Assembly (NCBI RefSeq): GCF_910592395.1
Contig: NC_088308.1
Coordinates: 9,255,001-9,319,000 of the forward strand
Direction: 5' to 3'
DNA: 64,000 nt
Origin: Lineus longissimus
Lineage: Eukaryota > Nemertea > Pilidiophora > Heteronemertea > Lineidae
Shown: positions 61,496 to 64,000 of the stretch, piece after piece
How positions within the stretch are numbered: position 1 is the first letter of the stretch
Layout of the letters: the number at the start of each line of letters is the position of its first letter
Program-made: the position numbers and the translations under genes
The notes under the pieces: generated by a model
Told to the model about the DNA's origin: nothing
Seen by the model: only the letters and a program-made list of their open reading frames with translations
Databases searched by the model: none

Positions 61496-62384
61496 TTGTA
61501 ATCCATCTATATATTCTGTGTTGGTTTATCTCATGGTGAACATGTCACAGATATTCAATATTCGATCAGAGAGATATGTGATTGCAGGCTAGCTATCAGC
61601 GACGGGGGCAAATTAGATGATTAAGCATTTATCCATCTGTAACGCGGCTGATTATATATGGTTGGCAGCGACTCTTTGCTGAATTATTCGATCAATGACT
61701 GAAACTGTCATTATCAAGGAAGAAGCAGTGTATAATATAACGTGCGTTACTTCAGGAACACAACGAGGTATTAGGCATTTCAGACAGACGTAAAATCAAT
61801 TATTTGGCAATATTTCAATCCGTAAACCATATCACGTGCTTGCTACTATCAGTAACACAAGGGGGCCAAAAGGGCCAAAATTACCAGACATTCAGATATC
61901 AAAGCCATATGCCAGGAATTTCCTTTGATGTGTATTAAAGACTGATTCCACGAGTCTGCTGGGTACCATGGACCAACGGGAGTCAAACTGGTGGAATTCT
62001 TCTTGGGACGGGCATTGTCAATATTTTAAGTTTAGCTGTCTGGATGATTGTAAAGAAATTTATAACAACTAGAATAGTCCATGCCACAGTGGGCGATAGA
62101 TGTATTCTCAAGTCATATCCATACCCTATTACCACAAAGGAATAACGTTCCTTTATGCTATTACCCATGCTGCATGCGTTTATAAAAATGATGTTCTAAA
62201 TGTCCCCAGGCTTTCCAACAAATGTCCGAAACCGTTCACCATTTCCTGTCAGAACTCAAAACATCCCACATCATTACACCCGCACTCTATTTTTGAGCTT
62301 CTAAACAGCCTTCAATGTTTTATCGGCCATTACAAATATACACCCCGTAGAGGTTTTTCAGCGTAGTGAAAGTCCGTGGTGATT
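61496..62384. other. No gene seen
   Basis: AT-rich sequence without recognised features. Confidence 0.3.
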
Positions 62385-62505
62385 TCTCAAAAAAACATTC
62401 CTTTTTTTGTTTTACTGAAATACGTCTGTTGGCCGAAAACATTAAAATAAAGGTCTTCCAAAAGCTCCAAAACTTTTATTTCAAAGAGTGTGTATCACGA
62501 TGGCT
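62385..62505. repeat. Dispersed repeat family O copy 2
   Basis: Counterpart of 41935-42070. It lies immediately upstream of a family E MITE. Confidence 0.6.
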
Positions 62506-62514
62506 AAAGGCATG

Positions 62515-62690
62515 AAAGGTATCGGTTTACCTATAGGAAAAACACGTGCTTACCCGGAGAGGAAATGACGACACAAACGAAACATACTAAAGATTAGTTC
62601 AATTTGAGGGGCCTAAGGCTCGCATTTATAAATTTGGACCGATTGCACCTTGTTTCCCCTGTGGTGCAAAGGTAAACTACACCGTAATAC
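62515..62690. mobile_element. MITE family E copy 2
   Basis: Ends AAAGGTATCGGTTTACCT.. and ..GTGCAAAGGTAAACTAC. Same orientation and interior as 12521-12717. Confidence 0.78.
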
Positions 62691-63488
62691 CATTACCCAC
62701 CGTGTGTATAGACACAGTTGTTGTCTCTAACGCACAGGTTGATTCCTCAGTGCCATGAAAACCCAGCATGTCTCTGACTCGAATACAAATACTCATTCAA
62801 CGTCAAGCCATCGAAATATATCATTCCTGATATCAACCCGAGAGGAAAATCGATCGGACGAAAACATCAATGAATCGCTTACCCGAATGTCAAACAGTAG
62901 AAAACTACATGTACACGTATTCAAAGCGCGTTCCGGATGCATGAACAAAAATCAATATTACATTTTTTTCCAGTTTGATATCGAATTCTTCAAACGTTTT
63001 TGCAGCATTAACTGGTTTTTCGGATTTGAATGGAAGCTTCTTAGCTTGTGAATTGATGGCTGTGAGAAATACAATAATCAATGTTTAAGTTAAACTCTTT
63101 GCATGTACTGGTAATGCGTTGAGTTTGGATGTGAATGTCTGGTTTTGCTATACAAATTCTTAAAACGTGACGAAAGTATATGCTGAATTTGAAAGAACGA
63201 ACAGTTATTCATTCCTTAAATGATGTAGACAAATGTCAAATGTGTCTACATGTACAGGAATCCGCAAGAATATCAATGAAAAAACAACCAGTTAACGGAA
63301 ATCGAGCAATCTTTTGAGTCACCAGTCCGATGTTAAGAGAAATACATTCAAGCTCATTTGCAAAGATTAGCTTATCAACTAAACCAATCACATAATCTAT
63401 AACCTGACAATCGTGGTCGAATTCGCAGATATTTTCTAAGTGTGCCCCAGGCAAAGTCATTATTAGTGTGACCATGGTCACGGTCGGT
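62691..63488. other. No gene seen between two family E MITEs
   Basis: AT-rich DNA with a 98-codon plus frame lacking support. Confidence 0.3.
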
Positions 63489-63684
63489 AAAGGTATTGGT
63501 TTACCTTTGCAACCCAATAGAAACAAGGCCCTCCCATTACAGTGTTAGAGGGGTACAATCGGATAAAAATAATAAATACGGGCCTTACGCCCCTCAAAAT
63601 GAACTAATCTTTTGTATGTTTCTTTTGTGTGCTCATTTCCCCTCAAGGTAAACACGTATTTTTCTTAGGTAAACCGATACATTT
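63489..63684. mobile_element. MITE family E copy 3 (opposite orientation)
   Basis: Begins AAAGGTATTGGTTTACCTTT and ends TTAGGTAAACCGATAC. The interior is the reverse complement of 12521-12717. It lies 800 bp from copy 2. Confidence 0.78.
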
Positions 63685-63754
63685 AGCCACAATGATATCA
63701 TGGTGTGGCCAGTTGAACCCAAGTATGACTCGGGGACCATCGGTTTCCTCACCT

Positions 63755-64000
63755 ATTAAAGAGGATTTCGCACACCTACGATTCAGCCTACTTTTTACAT
63801 TTTATCGGGCGGTGAAAATTAACCGTGTCATTTCCTATTCATAAGTCTGGCGCAAATCAGTCAGCTAGACATGTGGACAATAGGGTTCGCAATAGGGTTC
63901 CATTCAGTAACTTGCGTATGACTTGATGAAGCTTTGATATCCACTGAGGCGAGGGGAGGGCATTGTACCTGTCGTAGGAAATCCGCTTTAACACTGTAAT
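63755..64000. repeat. Dispersed repeat family L copy 2, cut by the window end
   Basis: Matches 23860-24120: GAGGATTTCGCACACC.., GTCATTTCCTATTCATAAGT.., GCGTATGACTTGATGAAGC. Confidence 0.75.

Noticed and set aside
1-64000. CRISPR arrays, operons, bacterial promoters or terminators
   Set aside because: Sequence character is that of animal nuclear DNA; no spaced direct-repeat array or prokaryotic gene organisation is present.

Overview
This window looks like animal nuclear DNA, probably from a marine invertebrate. It is AT-rich with GT-AG introns, contains a synaptotagmin-type C2B domain split by an intron, tRNA-derived SINEs, a LINE fragment and many TIR/foldback elements, and is full of ACATGTA words and AGGCCTAGGCCT-type words. 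The last two features are reminiscent of non-vertebrate deuterostomes or lophotrochozoans, but I cannot name the species. There are no operons or prokaryotic features. Most long open frames here (up to about 160 codons) fit the chance expectation for 64 kb in six frames and are not called as genes.

Layout. (1) 1-6.9 kb: a 604-bp TIR element, dispersed repeats, a 109-bp tandem duplication, a 23-base G run and one weak candidate exon. (2) 6.9-8.2 kb, minus strand: the last two coding exons of a synaptotagmin-like gene. They encode a nearly complete C2B domain ending in the WHXL-type motif and a stop. The Ca2+-ligand aspartates are missing and the polybasic strand is kept. Exons for the C2A domain and N-terminus were not found upstream. 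(3) 8.8-16.4 kb: MITEs, foldbacks and a SINE. (4) 16,979-17,484: a compact element with two type-I hammerhead ribozyme motifs in tandem, flanked by a perfect 15-bp target-site duplication. It matches the architecture of retrozymes and Penelope-like terminal repeats and is the most notable item. (5) 18-32 kb: a tandem array split by a MITE, dispersed repeats and a SINE. (6) 32.7-33.6 kb: a 5'-truncated LINE with a 7-bp duplication, inserted 15 bp upstream of a good 3' splice-site candidate. (7) 34-48 kb: foldbacks, a TA-flanked element, an element with an 11-bp duplication, and the second copy of the 604-bp family. (8) 48-64 kb: low gene content, a palindromic foldback with perfect 39-bp arms, a hexanucleotide microsatellite, a minus-strand SINE and members of earlier families.

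The only gene I am confident of is the synaptotagmin-like one. The LINE reading frame is also certain as a retroelement remnant. Other exons are offered as low-confidence candidates based on splice signals plus an open frame. The rest is intronic or intergenic DNA built largely from small non-autonomous mobile elements, several with two to four copies within the window.
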